A stretch of 28,592 nt of DNA from Bacteroidota bacterium (GCA_023418255.1 JAEZZZ010000065.1:1-28592); one strand, 5' to 3'. Shown: positions 8,879 through 17,045, numbered from the stretch's first letter. A program made the numbers and translations. Notes: generated from the sequence alone by a model not told the origin.

Positions 8879-9044
8879 GGTGAAACCTCAGCAGGTTTGG
8901 GGTAAAACCTCCGTAGGTTTGGAGTGAAACCTCAGCAGGTTTGGGGTAAAACCTCAGTAGGTTTGGGGTGAAACCTCAGCAGGTTTGGGGTAAAACCTCA
9001 GCAGGTTTGGGGTGAAACCTCAGCAGTTTTGGGGTGAAACCTCC
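8879..9044. repeat. 22-bp tandem repeat array, 7.5 units, each unit a hairpin
   Basis: Seven full 22-bp units (8879, 8901, 8923, 8945, 8967, 8989, 9011) and a 12-bp partial unit (9033-9044) follow without gaps. Each core is the inverted repeat AAACCT-CAGC-AGGTTT, a 6-bp stem with a 4-base loop; units can also pair with neighbours (AGGTTT ... AAACCT). Base 4 alternates G, A, G, A, G, A, G from unit to unit, so the array looks built from 44-bp dimers. Unit 2 has CGT and unit 4 AGT where the others have AGC in the loop region; unit 7 has AGTTTT, which breaks its stem. No spacers, so not CRISPR. It lies 45 bases after the fimbrial operon stop. Confidence 0.92.
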
Positions 9045-9049
9045 TGGTC

Positions 9050-9070
9050 GCGAGGATTTGCAATCCTCGC
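9050..9070. repeat. REP-like palindrome
   Basis: GCGAGGATT (9050-9058) and AATCCTCGC (9062-9070) form a perfect 9-bp stem around TGC. It follows the tandem array by 5 bases. Similar GCGAGGATT palindromes occur between genes in Bacteroidales genomes, in my recollection; copy number here cannot be tested. Confidence 0.65.
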
Positions 9071-9097
9071 AACGAAGGCATGGCGATAATAACGAAA

Positions 9098-9137
9098 AGG
9101 GCTGAAATCCGAGTGCGGAAATCAGCCCTCATTTTTT
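9098..9137 (+). terminator. Intrinsic terminator, probable end of the fimbrial transcript
   Basis: AGGGCTGA (9098-9105) pairs with TCAGCCCT (9122-9129), with a further CCG/CGG pairing inside, and T6 follows at 9132-9137. On the minus strand four T follow the stem, so it may also serve malate dehydrogenase transcripts. It is about 265 bases after the last fimbrial gene, so the hairpin array would be in the 3' untranslated region. Confidence 0.7.
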
Positions 9138-9185
9138 GCTGCCCGGGCAAAGAGTCAGCGGCTCCCCATGGGGGGAGAAGAAGGG

Positions 9186-10184
9186 TTATAAATTGGGATT
9201 GATGGTTGCCCATTGCTCAATGGGAGGAATAATTCCCATGCCGATGACTTCGTCGCGAAGTTTTGTCAAGTGAGCATAACTTTGGTTCAAGGCTTTCATT
9301 TCCTCATCCGTTCCTCTGACAAGGCTGTAGGAAACACCGCCTTTGGTGATGGATGTTTCCATTGCCATCATAATGTTTTCAAACCCGTGTGAGTTTACGT
9401 AGCATCCGGCAGGCCATGCAAAAGCATCGCCTCCCATGGCGGCACGCATCATTTCAACGGAAACGTAAGCAGGACTTTGGAACGAAGAACGCCCGCGTAG
9501 GCATATGATGTTGGCCCCTCCTTTGGTGACGCGTTGTTTGAGTGCGTTCCAATCTTCTTGGGTAAGTTTGTCTGTTCCGATCAAATCCAACAGGGGTGTT
9601 CCGTTTACTTTTGCCGTAGAGGCAAATACGGCCATTTGTTCGCCGTGTCCCCCATAGGTGCGCGTGTTTTTTACGTCGCTTTGGTTGATGCCAAAATGTT
9701 TAGCCAATTCGCTTTGCAAGCGTGTGCTGTCAAGCGCGGCCAAGGTGGTTACTTGCGAGGGCTTCAGTCCCGAATAAATGAGTGCCACCAATCCGGTGAT
9801 GTCGGCCGGATTGAAAATGACGGTCAGGTGTTTCAAATCGGGGCAGTATTGTTTAATGTCTTTTCCTAATTGAGCGGCAATTTGGGCGTTTCCTTTCAGC
9901 AAGTCTTCGCGTGTCATGCCCTCTTTTCTGGGTGCTCCCCCTGACGAAATCATAAATTTGGTATCGGTAAATGCCTCTTCCACGTTGGTTGAAAAAGTGA
10001 AGTTTATTCCTTCAAATCCGCAGTGGCGCATCTCTTCTGCCACGCCTTCCAATCCTTTTGCAAAAGGGTCGTAAAGGCAAATGTTCGGCGTTAATTTCAT
10101 CATGGCGGCTGTTTGTACCATGTTTGAACCTATCATTCCGGCTGCGCCGACGATTGTTAGTTTGTCTTTTGTTAAAAAATTCAT
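9186..10184 (-). CDS. mdh: Malate dehydrogenase (NAD-dependent)
   Basis: The 332-residue enzyme interconverts malate and oxaloacetate; in Bacteroidales it works in the reductive branch to succinate/propionate. The Rossmann loop GAAGMIG is at residues 13-19 (GxxGxxG). Substrate-binding arginines are visible in GAPRKEGMTR (Arg86, Arg92) and LDSTR (Asp152, Arg155), with NPADITG at 125-131 and the catalytic His180 in YGGHGEQM. Length and motif order fit the lactate/malate dehydrogenase family, and GGAPRKEGMTR on the mobile loop favours malate over lactate. It stands alone, divergent from the ROK regulator. It has its own promoter-like box at 10224-10231, giving a leader of roughly 30 bases. No truncation or missing key residue is seen. 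Confidence 0.93.
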   Translation of the reverse strand: MNFLTKDKLTIVGAAGMIGSNMVQTAAMMKLTPNICLYDPFAKGLEGVAEEMRHCGFEGINFTFSTNVEEAFTDTKFMISSGGAPRKEGMTREDLLKGNAQIAAQLGKDIKQYCPDLKHLTVIFNPADITGLVALIYSGLKPSQVTTLAALDSTRLQSELAKHFGINQSDVKNTRTYGGHGEQMAVFASTAKVNGTPLLDLIGTDKLTQEDWNALKQRVTKGGANIICLRGRSSFQSPAYVSVEMMRAAMGGDAFAWPAGCYVNSHGFENIMMAMETSITKGGVSYSLVRGTDEEMKALNQSYAHLTKLRDEVIGMGIIPPIEQWATINPNL

Positions 10185-10223
10185 GTTTTTAGTTGTTTTG
10201 AAATGTAGATATCAATTTTGTGC

Positions 10224-10231
10224 CAAATATA
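10224..10231 (-). promoter_or_regulatory. -7 promoter box for malate dehydrogenase
   Basis: Read on the minus strand this is TATATTTG, an exact match to TAnnTTTG, 39 bases before the mdh start codon. A TTTC sequence lies near the expected -33 position; a perfect TTTG is absent. Confidence 0.6.
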
Positions 10232-10324
10232 CAAAATGTTATCTAAACGAAAGAATGCATTTATAAAATTTTCTCTAAAAACAAAAAACCGGATGGTTAA
10301 AAAGGGGCTTTAAAAAATATTTCT

Positions 10325-10332
10325 TATTTTTG
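10325..10332 (+). promoter_or_regulatory. -7 promoter box for the ROK regulator
   Basis: TATTTTTG matches TAnnTTTG exactly. It predicts a leader of about 115 bases that contains the structured region 10341-10405. Confidence 0.55.
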
Positions 10333-10340
10333 TATCCGTC

Positions 10341-10405
10341 GGATTCAGAAAATCCTCCATCGTATCCCGATCCTGCGGGAAAAGCCCTATCGGTCTCTAT
10401 ACGAT
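10341..10405 (+). promoter_or_regulatory. Structured leader / inverted repeats before the ROK gene
   Basis: A small hairpin GGATT/AATCC (10341-10355) is followed by a nested inverted repeat: ATCGTAT (10359-10365) with ATACGAT (10399-10405), CCGAT (10367-10371) with ATCGG (10389-10393), and GGG (10377-10379) with CCC (10385-10387). This is about 15 paired bases in three blocks. It could be an RNA structure or an autoregulatory operator; the sequence does not decide. Confidence 0.5.
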
Positions 10406-10454
10406 CGGCATTTTCGTTTGATAAAAGATGTTGTATTTTAGCAAATTATACATT

Positions 10455-11660
10455 ATGACAAAAAACTTCTTCTTGGCAATGGATAAAAGTCCCAAGAATG
10501 CTCAAATCAAAAAAGAGATTATTCAACATTTTATGAACAACGGGAACGATACCATCTCGGAATTGTCGCGACAACTTGATTTGAGCGTGCCAACCGTTAC
10601 TAAATTCCTTACTGAATTGACAGAGAAAGGGCTGATTAGTGAATTTGGAAAAATTCAGACGGCCGGTGGACGCTATCCGAATGTATACGGTCTTAATCCC
10701 ACATCGGTCTATTTTGTAGGTATCGACATGACACGCCACCATTTAAATATGGCGTTGATGAACTTCAAGGGAGATATTGTCGACCAACAAATGGGGGTCG
10801 GATATATTTATGAAAACACGCCTGATTCGTTGGATTTGCTTTGTGGACACATTTTAGATTTTATTGAAAAAATGGGAGATTTTAAAGAGAAAATACATCA
10901 AATCAACTTGAATATTTCGGGGCGGGTTAATCCGGAATCGGGCTACAGTTACAGCAGTTTTTATTTTAGCGAAGAACCTATCAGCGAAATCCTCTCCAAA
11001 AAGCTGAATTACAATGTGAGCATCGACAACGATACCCGTGCAATGGCCTATGGTGAATATGTGAAAGGCATTGGCCAGGGCGAGAAAAATATTATTTTTG
11101 TAAATATGAGCTGGGGATTGGGTATCGGCATCATCATTGACGGGAAACTCTATTATGGCAAATCGGGGTTTTCGGGAGAATTTGGACATTTTCCTGTTTT
11201 TGACAATGAAATCATTTGCCATTGCGGCAAAAAAGGGTGCCTCGAAACGGAAGCGTCAGGGTTGGCAATCCATCGCATGGTGCTGGAGCGACTGAAAGAG
11301 GGCAAAAGCTCTTTGATCACCGAGCTGGTAAACGATCTTGACAAACTGACGTTGACCGACATTGTGAAAGCGACCAACATGGAAGATACAATGTGTATTG
11401 AAATCGTAGAGGAGGTTGGCTATAAATTGGGAAAATATATTGCCGGACTCATCAATATATTCAATCCCGACCGTGTGATTATTGGTGGACGCATAGCCGA
11501 AACGGAAAGATATGTGTTGCTTCCCATCAAAAGTTCTGTCCGCAAACATTCGCTCAACTTAGTGAATAAAGACTCTGAAATTGTAATCTCAAAACTCAAA
11601 AAGCGCGCGGGAGTTATCGGTGCTTGTATGGTAGCACGCAGTCGTTTGTTTGAGGGGTAG
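10455..11660 (+). CDS. ROK-family transcriptional regulator (winged helix plus sugar-kinase-like domain)
   Basis: ATG 10455 gives 402 residues; the frame continues upstream to a TTG at 10428, and ATG 10479 is another option. Residues about 12-68 form a MarR-like winged helix (IKKEIIQHFMNNGNDTISELSRQLDLSVPTVTKFLTELTEKGL), followed by GGRYPN, the usual junction to the ROK domain. The ROK domain shows IDNDTRA (residues 190-196, sugar/catalytic Asp region), GEFGH (241-245) and the zinc motif CHCGKKGCLE (Cys255, Cys257, Cys262). NPDRVIIGG lies near the C-terminus. Such proteins (NagC/XylR/Mlc type) repress sugar or amino-sugar genes and sense a sugar ligand. No sugar gene lies next to it, so the ligand is unknown. 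It is monocistronic, ended by a strong terminator. Confidence 0.85.
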   Translation: MTKNFFLAMDKSPKNAQIKKEIIQHFMNNGNDTISELSRQLDLSVPTVTKFLTELTEKGLISEFGKIQTAGGRYPNVYGLNPTSVYFVGIDMTRHHLNMALMNFKGDIVDQQMGVGYIYENTPDSLDLLCGHILDFIEKMGDFKEKIHQINLNISGRVNPESGYSYSSFYFSEEPISEILSKKLNYNVSIDNDTRAMAYGEYVKGIGQGEKNIIFVNMSWGLGIGIIIDGKLYYGKSGFSGEFGHFPVFDNEIICHCGKKGCLETEASGLAIHRMVLERLKEGKSSLITELVNDLDKLTLTDIVKATNMEDTMCIEIVEEVGYKLGKYIAGLINIFNPDRVIIGGRIAETERYVLLPIKSSVRKHSLNLVNKDSEIVISKLKKRAGVIGACMVARSRLFEG

Positions 11661-11672
11661 TAAAATGATGAT

Positions 11673-11717
11673 ACACAAAAAAGTGCCAAGATAAAAACAC
11701 TTGGCACTTTTTTGTGT
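11673..11717. terminator. Bidirectional terminator between convergent genes
   Basis: Two perfect 18-base arms, ACACAAAAAAGTGCCAAG (11673-11690) and its complement (11700-11717), flank a 9-base loop. A6 precedes and T6 follows the GTGCCAAG core, so it works in both directions. It lies exactly between the ROK gene stop (11660) and the DPP11 gene stop (11736). Confidence 0.93.
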
Positions 11718-11735
11718 TTGAAGCTGATTGAAAAG

Positions 11736-13904
11736 TTATTTCATCAGTTCCATTTCATTTATCAGGTGCTTGGCTTCGGCATATTTATCGATAATAAACA
11801 GGACATAGCGGATATCTACGATGATGCTTCGCTGATAATCGGGCAGGTATTGAATGTCGCCTCCAACGCCTTCCCAATTTCGATCGAAATTGATGCCAAT
11901 GAGTTCGCCATTGCCGTTCATGACGGGGCTGCCGGAGTTTCCACCGGTGGTGTGCGTAGTGGCGGCAAAGTCCACCGGCATTTTGCCGTCAGGCATGGCA
12001 TATTGTCCGAAATCGTTGTTATTATAGAGCGTTTTTAGCTTTTCAGGCACGACAAACTCCCAGTTGTCGGGGTCTTCTTTTTCCATAATGCCATCCATGG
12101 TGGTTTGGTGGGTGTAGAAAACCGCGTCGCGTGGTTTGTATCCCTTCACCTGTCCGTAGCTCAGGCGAAGTGTCAGGTTGGCGTCGGGGAAATAGGTCAA
12201 TTCACCGTTCATGGCAAGCATGCCTTCCACATATTTTTTTCGCGCGAGCGCAAATGGGCGGTCATATGTTTGTTGCAATTGACTCAGCTTCAATGCTTCG
12301 TCACTTATTGATTGTACAAATCGGAATATTGGATCGTTTTTCAACGTTTCGGCATTTGTGTTGGCAAGAAAGGCATTGAGGTTTTCTTCGCTACCAAAAA
12401 TAGATCTGTTGAAAATGAAATCGACAAAGGCATCTACATCGCCATTAAAATCGGTGTAAATGGTGTTTAAATATGCCGGTTGTTCGTCTCGCGGGATAAG
12501 GCGGACATATTCTTTCAGCATTGCCCTGGATACTTTCTTATCGACGTCGCGGTTGTAATCTTTGTCGGCAAAATTGTGATAATCGCTGATGAGTTTTTCT
12601 TTGAACTTCACGATGCTTTCTTTGTCGTTATTCTCTATGGCAACGATGAGCGAGTCGCGATTTTTGATGGGTACGCGCGAAAACTCGATGGCACGACGAA
12701 TGCCTTCGTTAAGCATCCATGCGCGATAACGCACTTTAGAGCGGTTTTCGATGATTTGCTTTATCTCGTCCAAAGCGTCCACGTATTCCGGCTTGCCGTT
12801 CTTTTTTGCCCAACGGATGAGTTGCTCTTGACGGTCGTGCTTCCCCTTTTCAAAATCGCGCATGTTGATTGCCCAGTCGGTGCCGATGGCATTTTTATAT
12901 CCATTGGTTGAGCCCGCATATTTGGCAGCGTATTGAATTTTTACTGCCGGGTCTTTCAGCATCTCTTCCAGCATGGCATTTTGGCGTACTTCGCGCATTT
13001 TGACGCGCACGTGGTTGTCGATGTCTCTTCGCTCTGCCACTTCCCACGAGGTATAAAACTTGTGCGTGGTTCCGGGAAATCCCAAAATCATGGCAAAATC
13101 GTTCTCTTGCACACCGCGAAGGGATATCTTGAGCCAACGCTTGGGCCTCAATGGCACATTTTTGGGCGAATAGGCCGCGGGATTGCCATTTTTATCGGCG
13201 TAGACGCGAAATAAGGAAAAGTCCCCCGTGTGACGTGGCCACATCCAGTTGTCGGTGTCGGCGCCAAATTTTCCCACACCGCTTGGCGGAGCACCTACGA
13301 GTCGCACATCGGAGTAGACTTTTTTGACAAACATATAGTATTTATTGCCTTCAAAAAAGGGTTTTACTTCTATTTCCATGCCCGGATTTTCTTTCAAAAA
13401 GGCGGCACCCATCTTTTCGTTTCCGATGGAATTCAGATATGCCGGTGAAAGAAAAAAGACGCCCTCAGTGTCTTTGGCTTTGTCTCGTTTGAGGCACTGT
13501 TTTACATAGTCGGTCACATCGTATATTTTATCGATAAACGTTACGGTGAGTCCCGGGTTTGGCAACTCTTCGGCTTTCGACATGGCCCAAAAACCATTTT
13601 CCAGATAGTTGTTTTCCAGCGTGCTGTGGTTTTGTATCTGTCCATAACCGCAGTGGTGGTTTGTGAGCACCAAGCCTTGCGAAGAAATCACTTCGCCCGT
13701 GCATCCTCGCCCAAATTGCACCACCGCGTCTTTCAATGATGAACCATCGGGGTTGTAGATGTCGTAAGCGTCCAGTTTAAGTCCCAGTTTTTTCATGTCG
13801 GCATGTTTTTGCTGCTTCAGTAAATGAAGCATCCACATGCCCTCATCGGCATGCAGCGAAAAAACAATGAAAAATAGCAATGTACTAAGAACCGTTTTTC
13901 TCAT
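11736..13904 (-). CDS. dpp11: S46-family dipeptidyl-peptidase, DPP11 type (Asp/Glu specific)
   Basis: The 722-residue periplasmic exopeptidase removes N-terminal dipeptides. The signal peptide ends ...FSLHA and the mature form begins DEGMW, the conserved S46 N-terminus that recognises the substrate amino group. The chymotrypsin-like triad is His84 (TNHHCGYG), Asp228 (TGDFSLFRVY) and Ser657 (GGNSGSP). Arg675, 18 residues after the serine in INFDRNWEG, corresponds to P. gingivalis DPP11 Arg673, which selects acidic P1 residues; DPP7-type enzymes have Gly there. Length is nearly the same as DPP11 (about 720). The gene is monocistronic, with a TATCTTTA promoter-like box 37 bases upstream and a shared terminator downstream. 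It fits an organism that lives on peptides. DPP7 is the alternative, disfavoured by the Arg. Confidence 0.9.
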   Translation of the reverse strand: MRKTVLSTLLFFIVFSLHADEGMWMLHLLKQQKHADMKKLGLKLDAYDIYNPDGSSLKDAVVQFGRGCTGEVISSQGLVLTNHHCGYGQIQNHSTLENNYLENGFWAMSKAEELPNPGLTVTFIDKIYDVTDYVKQCLKRDKAKDTEGVFFLSPAYLNSIGNEKMGAAFLKENPGMEIEVKPFFEGNKYYMFVKKVYSDVRLVGAPPSGVGKFGADTDNWMWPRHTGDFSLFRVYADKNGNPAAYSPKNVPLRPKRWLKISLRGVQENDFAMILGFPGTTHKFYTSWEVAERRDIDNHVRVKMREVRQNAMLEEMLKDPAVKIQYAAKYAGSTNGYKNAIGTDWAINMRDFEKGKHDRQEQLIRWAKKNGKPEYVDALDEIKQIIENRSKVRYRAWMLNEGIRRAIEFSRVPIKNRDSLIVAIENNDKESIVKFKEKLISDYHNFADKDYNRDVDKKVSRAMLKEYVRLIPRDEQPAYLNTIYTDFNGDVDAFVDFIFNRSIFGSEENLNAFLANTNAETLKNDPIFRFVQSISDEALKLSQLQQTYDRPFALARKKYVEGMLAMNGELTYFPDANLTLRLSYGQVKGYKPRDAVFYTHQTTMDGIMEKEDPDNWEFVVPEKLKTLYNNNDFGQYAMPDGKMPVDFAATTHTTGGNSGSPVMNGNGELIGINFDRNWEGVGGDIQYLPDYQRSIIVDIRYVLFIIDKYAEAKHLINEMELMK

Positions 13905-13940
13905 TTTAGTTGTTTTATAGGGTTATCAATATTTGGCGGA

Positions 13941-13948
13941 TAAAGATA
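13941..13948 (-). promoter_or_regulatory. Candidate -7 box for the DPP11 gene
   Basis: The minus strand reads TATCTTTA, one base from TAnnTTTG, 36 bases before the start codon. Confidence 0.4.
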
Positions 13949-14120
13949 CAAAAAAAAGCCGATATGAAACCATTTCGTATGATGTTTGTGTCATTGGAAA
14001 TCAAAATGAGAGTTTATTAAAATTCTTTACCATTTAGAAACTGTTTTGAATTTTACGAATGATATCATTTTATGCGTTTGCTTAAATAAATGAAGTTGCT
14101 GTCAAAAATGATTTTTTTAC

Positions 14121-14128
14121 TACCTTTG
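14121..14128 (+). promoter_or_regulatory. -7 promoter box for the aspartate kinase
   Basis: TACCTTTG matches TAnnTTTG exactly, 30 bases before the start codon. GTTG at 14095-14098 is a possible -33 element with a slightly long 22-base spacer. Confidence 0.6.
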
Positions 14129-14158
14129 TTCATTCATTCCTAACTAAAAGAAAAGAAA

Positions 14159-15544
14159 ATGCTTACCGTAGAAAAAATTGGTGGAACGTCGATGTCGCAA
14201 TTTCAAGAGGTGTTGCAAAATATCATTATTGGCAAGCGCAAAGGCGATGAGATTTATCAACGTATTTTTGTTGTTTCGGCATATAACAACGTAACGAATT
14301 GGTTGTTGGAACACAAGAAAACCGGCGAACCCGGAATTTATAATAAGTTTCTTAATGGCGAAGATTATAGCAGTGCGTTGGATGGCTTTTGTCGTCGGTT
14401 GTTATTGATTAATGATGGGTTTGCGGATATTGGCCTCGATTTGAAAGAAGCTCGTGACTTTATTCGTTTTCGCGTAGATCAGGCAAAAACCATTCTGTAT
14501 AGTTTGAGTAAGGTTTTGGCCTCGGGATATGTTAATATGGATGATATTCATCTTGCGGCACGTGAGATATTGGCATCTATTGGCGAGGCACATTCGGCAT
14601 GGAATTCGGTTAATATTTTGCGGAACAATGGTATTAATGCTCGTTTTGTTGATTTGTGTGGGTTTAATGACCATGAACCACTGACCATTGATCAGCGTAT
14701 CCATAAAGAGTTTGCCGACATCGATTTTGGGAATGTTTTGTGCGTCGCAACCGGCTATACAAAAGGTACGGAAGGAATTATGCGGGCTTTTGATCGTGGT
14801 TATTCAGAGGTTACATTTAGCAAAATTGCCGTAGAAGTCAAGGCCGATGAAGCGGTTATTCATAAGCAGTTTCATCTGTCGAGCGCAGATCCAAAGATTG
14901 TGGGAGTGGAAAATAGTATCCCTGTCGGACATACCAACTACATCATTGCTGACCAGTTGGCAGATATCGGCATGGAGGCAATTCATCCCAAAGCGGCAAA
15001 GCCTCTTGAGTTGGCAGGTATAAATATCCGAATTAAAAACACGTTTGAACCGAATCATCCCGGCACACTCATTTCACGTGATTATATTTCGCCTGAACCG
15101 CGTGTGGAAGTTGTTTCCGGTTCGCGTAAGGTGCTTGCTATCGAAGTTCATGATCCAATGATGGTCGGCGAAGTGGGATACGATGAGCGGCTGATGGAGT
15201 TTTTCCGTCGTTGCAATGTCAGTTATATACTGAAATCTACCAATGCAAACTCTATCACGATGGTGGTTTGGGATGATAAGAAATCAGCAAGTTTGATAAA
15301 AATGCTGAACGATGTCTTTTATCAAGTCCGAACAGAACCTGCCGCGATTGTATGTGTAATGGGCTCAAATATTGCCTTCCCGGGATTTTTATATAAAGCA
15401 TCAAAAGCTCTGTATGAAAAGGAGATAAATATTGAAAGCTTTGCTCAATCATTGATGCAAGTAAATATGCAATTTGTGATTAAACGTGAACGGTATGAAG
15501 ATGCTGTCCGCGCGCTCAACGAGGCGTTATGTACGGTTAAATAA
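14159..15544 (+). CDS. Aspartate kinase, Ask_Ect-like lineage
   Basis: The 461-residue protein should phosphorylate aspartate, the first step to lysine, threonine, methionine and diaminopimelate. It begins VEKIGGTSMSQF and contains HKKTGEPG, IGEAHSAWNSV, AFDRGYSEVTF and FHLSSADPKIVG. These match the aspartokinase type encoded in ectoine clusters (Ask_Ect), as I remember them, rather than the common form with KFGGTSV and GRGGSD; the usual GRGGSD position here reads DRGYSE. The C-terminal about 140 residues fit two ACT regulatory domains (VLAIEVHDPMMVGEVGYD and IVCVMGSNIAFPGFLYKASKALYEKEINIESFAQS). No ectABC or asd gene is near. It appears monocistronic, with its own promoter. The kinase family is clear; the subtype and feedback behaviour are inferred. 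Confidence 0.85.
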   Translation: MLTVEKIGGTSMSQFQEVLQNIIIGKRKGDEIYQRIFVVSAYNNVTNWLLEHKKTGEPGIYNKFLNGEDYSSALDGFCRRLLLINDGFADIGLDLKEARDFIRFRVDQAKTILYSLSKVLASGYVNMDDIHLAAREILASIGEAHSAWNSVNILRNNGINARFVDLCGFNDHEPLTIDQRIHKEFADIDFGNVLCVATGYTKGTEGIMRAFDRGYSEVTFSKIAVEVKADEAVIHKQFHLSSADPKIVGVENSIPVGHTNYIIADQLADIGMEAIHPKAAKPLELAGINIRIKNTFEPNHPGTLISRDYISPEPRVEVVSGSRKVLAIEVHDPMMVGEVGYDERLMEFFRRCNVSYILKSTNANSITMVVWDDKKSASLIKMLNDVFYQVRTEPAAIVCVMGSNIAFPGFLYKASKALYEKEINIESFAQSLMQVNMQFVIKRERYEDAVRALNEALCTVK

Positions 15545-15616
15545 AACATTTTTCCGTTTTTAAGTCATATCTTAGCGTCGGCTTTTATTTTTTAATGAAG
15601 AATAGCCATGATCTTT

Positions 15617-16210
15617 TTATTGGGCTGTTGTTGATTCAAAGGATTTTATCGCCTGATACACTTCGTATATGGGTAGTCCCATAACGTTGAAATAGGAGCC
15701 TTCGATTTTTTTGACCGCTACATAACCAATCCATTCTTGCACGCCATACGCCCCGGCTTTGTCCATCGGAAGATATTTCTCCACATAATAATTGATTTCT
15801 TCATCCGACAGTGAGCCAAACGTCACTTTTGCCGTTTCGGAGAAACAGTGTTGTTTGTCCTTTGTGGTAAGACAAACGCCTGTAACAACAAGGTGTGTCT
15901 GCGCGGAGAGCATTCGCAACATACGCTTGGCCTCTTCTTTGTCGCGAGGTTTTCCCAAAATTTTGTCGTTCAAAACTACAACCGTATCGGCTGTGATGAG
16001 CAATGTGTCTTCGTCGAACAGATGGGCGTAAGCCGCTGCTTTTTTTTGCGAAAGAAATTGCGCGACCTCTTCCGTCGGAAGTGTTTCGGGATAGGATTCA
16101 TCGACTTCGGGCAAGGTGAATATTTCATAATCAACATCAATCCCCGAGAGTAACTCTTTGCGTCGCGGGGAGTTGGAGGCAAGCACAATGCGGTAGCTCG
16201 TTATTTGCAT
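15617..16210 (-). CDS. maf: Maf-family nucleoside triphosphate pyrophosphatase
   Basis: ATG 16210 is used; the in-frame TTG two codons upstream is less likely. The 197-residue enzyme hydrolyses non-canonical or dTTP/UTP-type nucleotides to monophosphates as a house-cleaning or division-related activity. SNSPRRKELL (residues 12-21) is the Maf phosphate-binding signature, followed by ITADTVVVLNDKILGKPRDKEEA (substrate pocket and the catalytic Asp) and, later, DKAGAYGVQEWIGYVAVKKIEGSYFNVMGLP, typical of the YhdE (dTTP/UTP) subgroup. It is last in the minus-strand run, 40 bases after kdsA, so it is probably co-transcribed. No terminator is evident in the 72 bases between its stop and the convergent aspartate kinase. 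Confidence 0.9.
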   Translation of the reverse strand: MQITSYRIVLASNSPRRKELLSGIDVDYEIFTLPEVDESYPETLPTEEVAQFLSQKKAAAYAHLFDEDTLLITADTVVVLNDKILGKPRDKEEAKRMLRMLSAQTHLVVTGVCLTTKDKQHCFSETAKVTFGSLSDEEINYYVEKYLPMDKAGAYGVQEWIGYVAVKKIEGSYFNVMGLPIYEVYQAIKSFESTTAQ

Positions 16211-16250
16211 AAACAAATAAATATCAGGTGTTAATAAATGGTTTTTATGA

Positions 16251-17045
16251 TTATAGCGCCTGTCTTATTTTTATCAATTTCTCTAACAGCGATTCCAGTT
16301 GATTCAACGGTAGCATATTGGCTCCGTCGGATTTGGCTTTTTCAGGCTCGGGATGTGTTTCGATAAACAGCCCGTCGGCACCGACAGCTATTGCCGCTTT
16401 GGCAATGGTTTCAATCAGTTGCGGTTGTCCACCCGTCACGCCGGAGGCTTGATTGGGTTGTTGCAAACTGTGTGTGGCATCCATCACCACCGGGAAGCCA
16501 AACCGGCGCATGGCAGGGATAGCGCGAAAATCGACCACCAAATCGCCATAACCAAAGGTGGTGCCTCGTTCGGTTAACAGGACATTGCTGTTTCCGCTGT
16601 CCACCACTTTCTGTGCCGCAAAGCGCATTGCTTCCGGAGAGAGAAATTGCCCTTTTTTAATGTTTACCGTTTTTCCCGTTTTTGCAGCCGCTACCAGCAA
16701 CTCGGTTTGGCGGCACAGAAAAGCGGGAATTTGCAACACATCCACATATTCAGCTACACGTTTAGCTTCGTGCGATTCGTGAATATCCGTAACGGTTGGG
16801 ATGTGAAATGTTTCACCGACTTTACGCAAAATTCTCAATGCCTTTTCGTCACCGATACCGGTAAAAGAGTCTACACGTGAACGGTTGGCTTTTCGATAGG
16901 AGCCTTTGAAAATATACGGAATCCCCAAACGTTCGGTAATTCCACTAATTTTTTCGGCAATATCCAACGCCATCGCTTCACCCTCAATCACGCACGGTCC
17001 GGCAAGCAGGAAAAATTGACTTGTATTTAAGTAAGAAAATTCCAT
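16251..17045 (-). CDS. kdsA: 3-deoxy-8-phosphooctulonate synthase (class II, metal-dependent)
   Basis: The 264-residue cytoplasmic enzyme condenses phosphoenolpyruvate with arabinose 5-phosphate to make KDO 8-phosphate for lipid A-KDO of the outer membrane. LAGPCVIEGE at the N-terminus has Cys18, the metal ligand of class II enzymes; class I enzymes such as that of E. coli have Asn here. Other family blocks are FKGSYRKANRSRVDSFTG, TDIHES, QIPAFLCRQTELL, VNIKKGQFLSP, LTERGTTFGYGDLVVD and FIETHPEPEKAKSDG. Length is normal. It follows the SRPBCC gene after 58 bases that hold a hairpin and T tract, which might tune its expression. Confidence 0.94.
   Translation of the reverse strand: MEFSYLNTSQFFLLAGPCVIEGEAMALDIAEKISGITERLGIPYIFKGSYRKANRSRVDSFTGIGDEKALRILRKVGETFHIPTVTDIHESHEAKRVAEYVDVLQIPAFLCRQTELLVAAAKTGKTVNIKKGQFLSPEAMRFAAQKVVDSGNSNVLLTERGTTFGYGDLVVDFRAIPAMRRFGFPVVMDATHSLQQPNQASGVTGGQPQLIETIAKAAIAVGADGLFIETHPEPEKAKSDGANMLPLNQLESLLEKLIKIRQAL

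Noticed and set aside
8879..9044. CRISPR array
   Set aside because: The 22-bp units touch each other with no unique spacers, and no cas gene is present.
14159..15544. Part of an ectoine biosynthesis cluster
   Set aside because: No ectA, ectB or ectC is in the flanking sequence.
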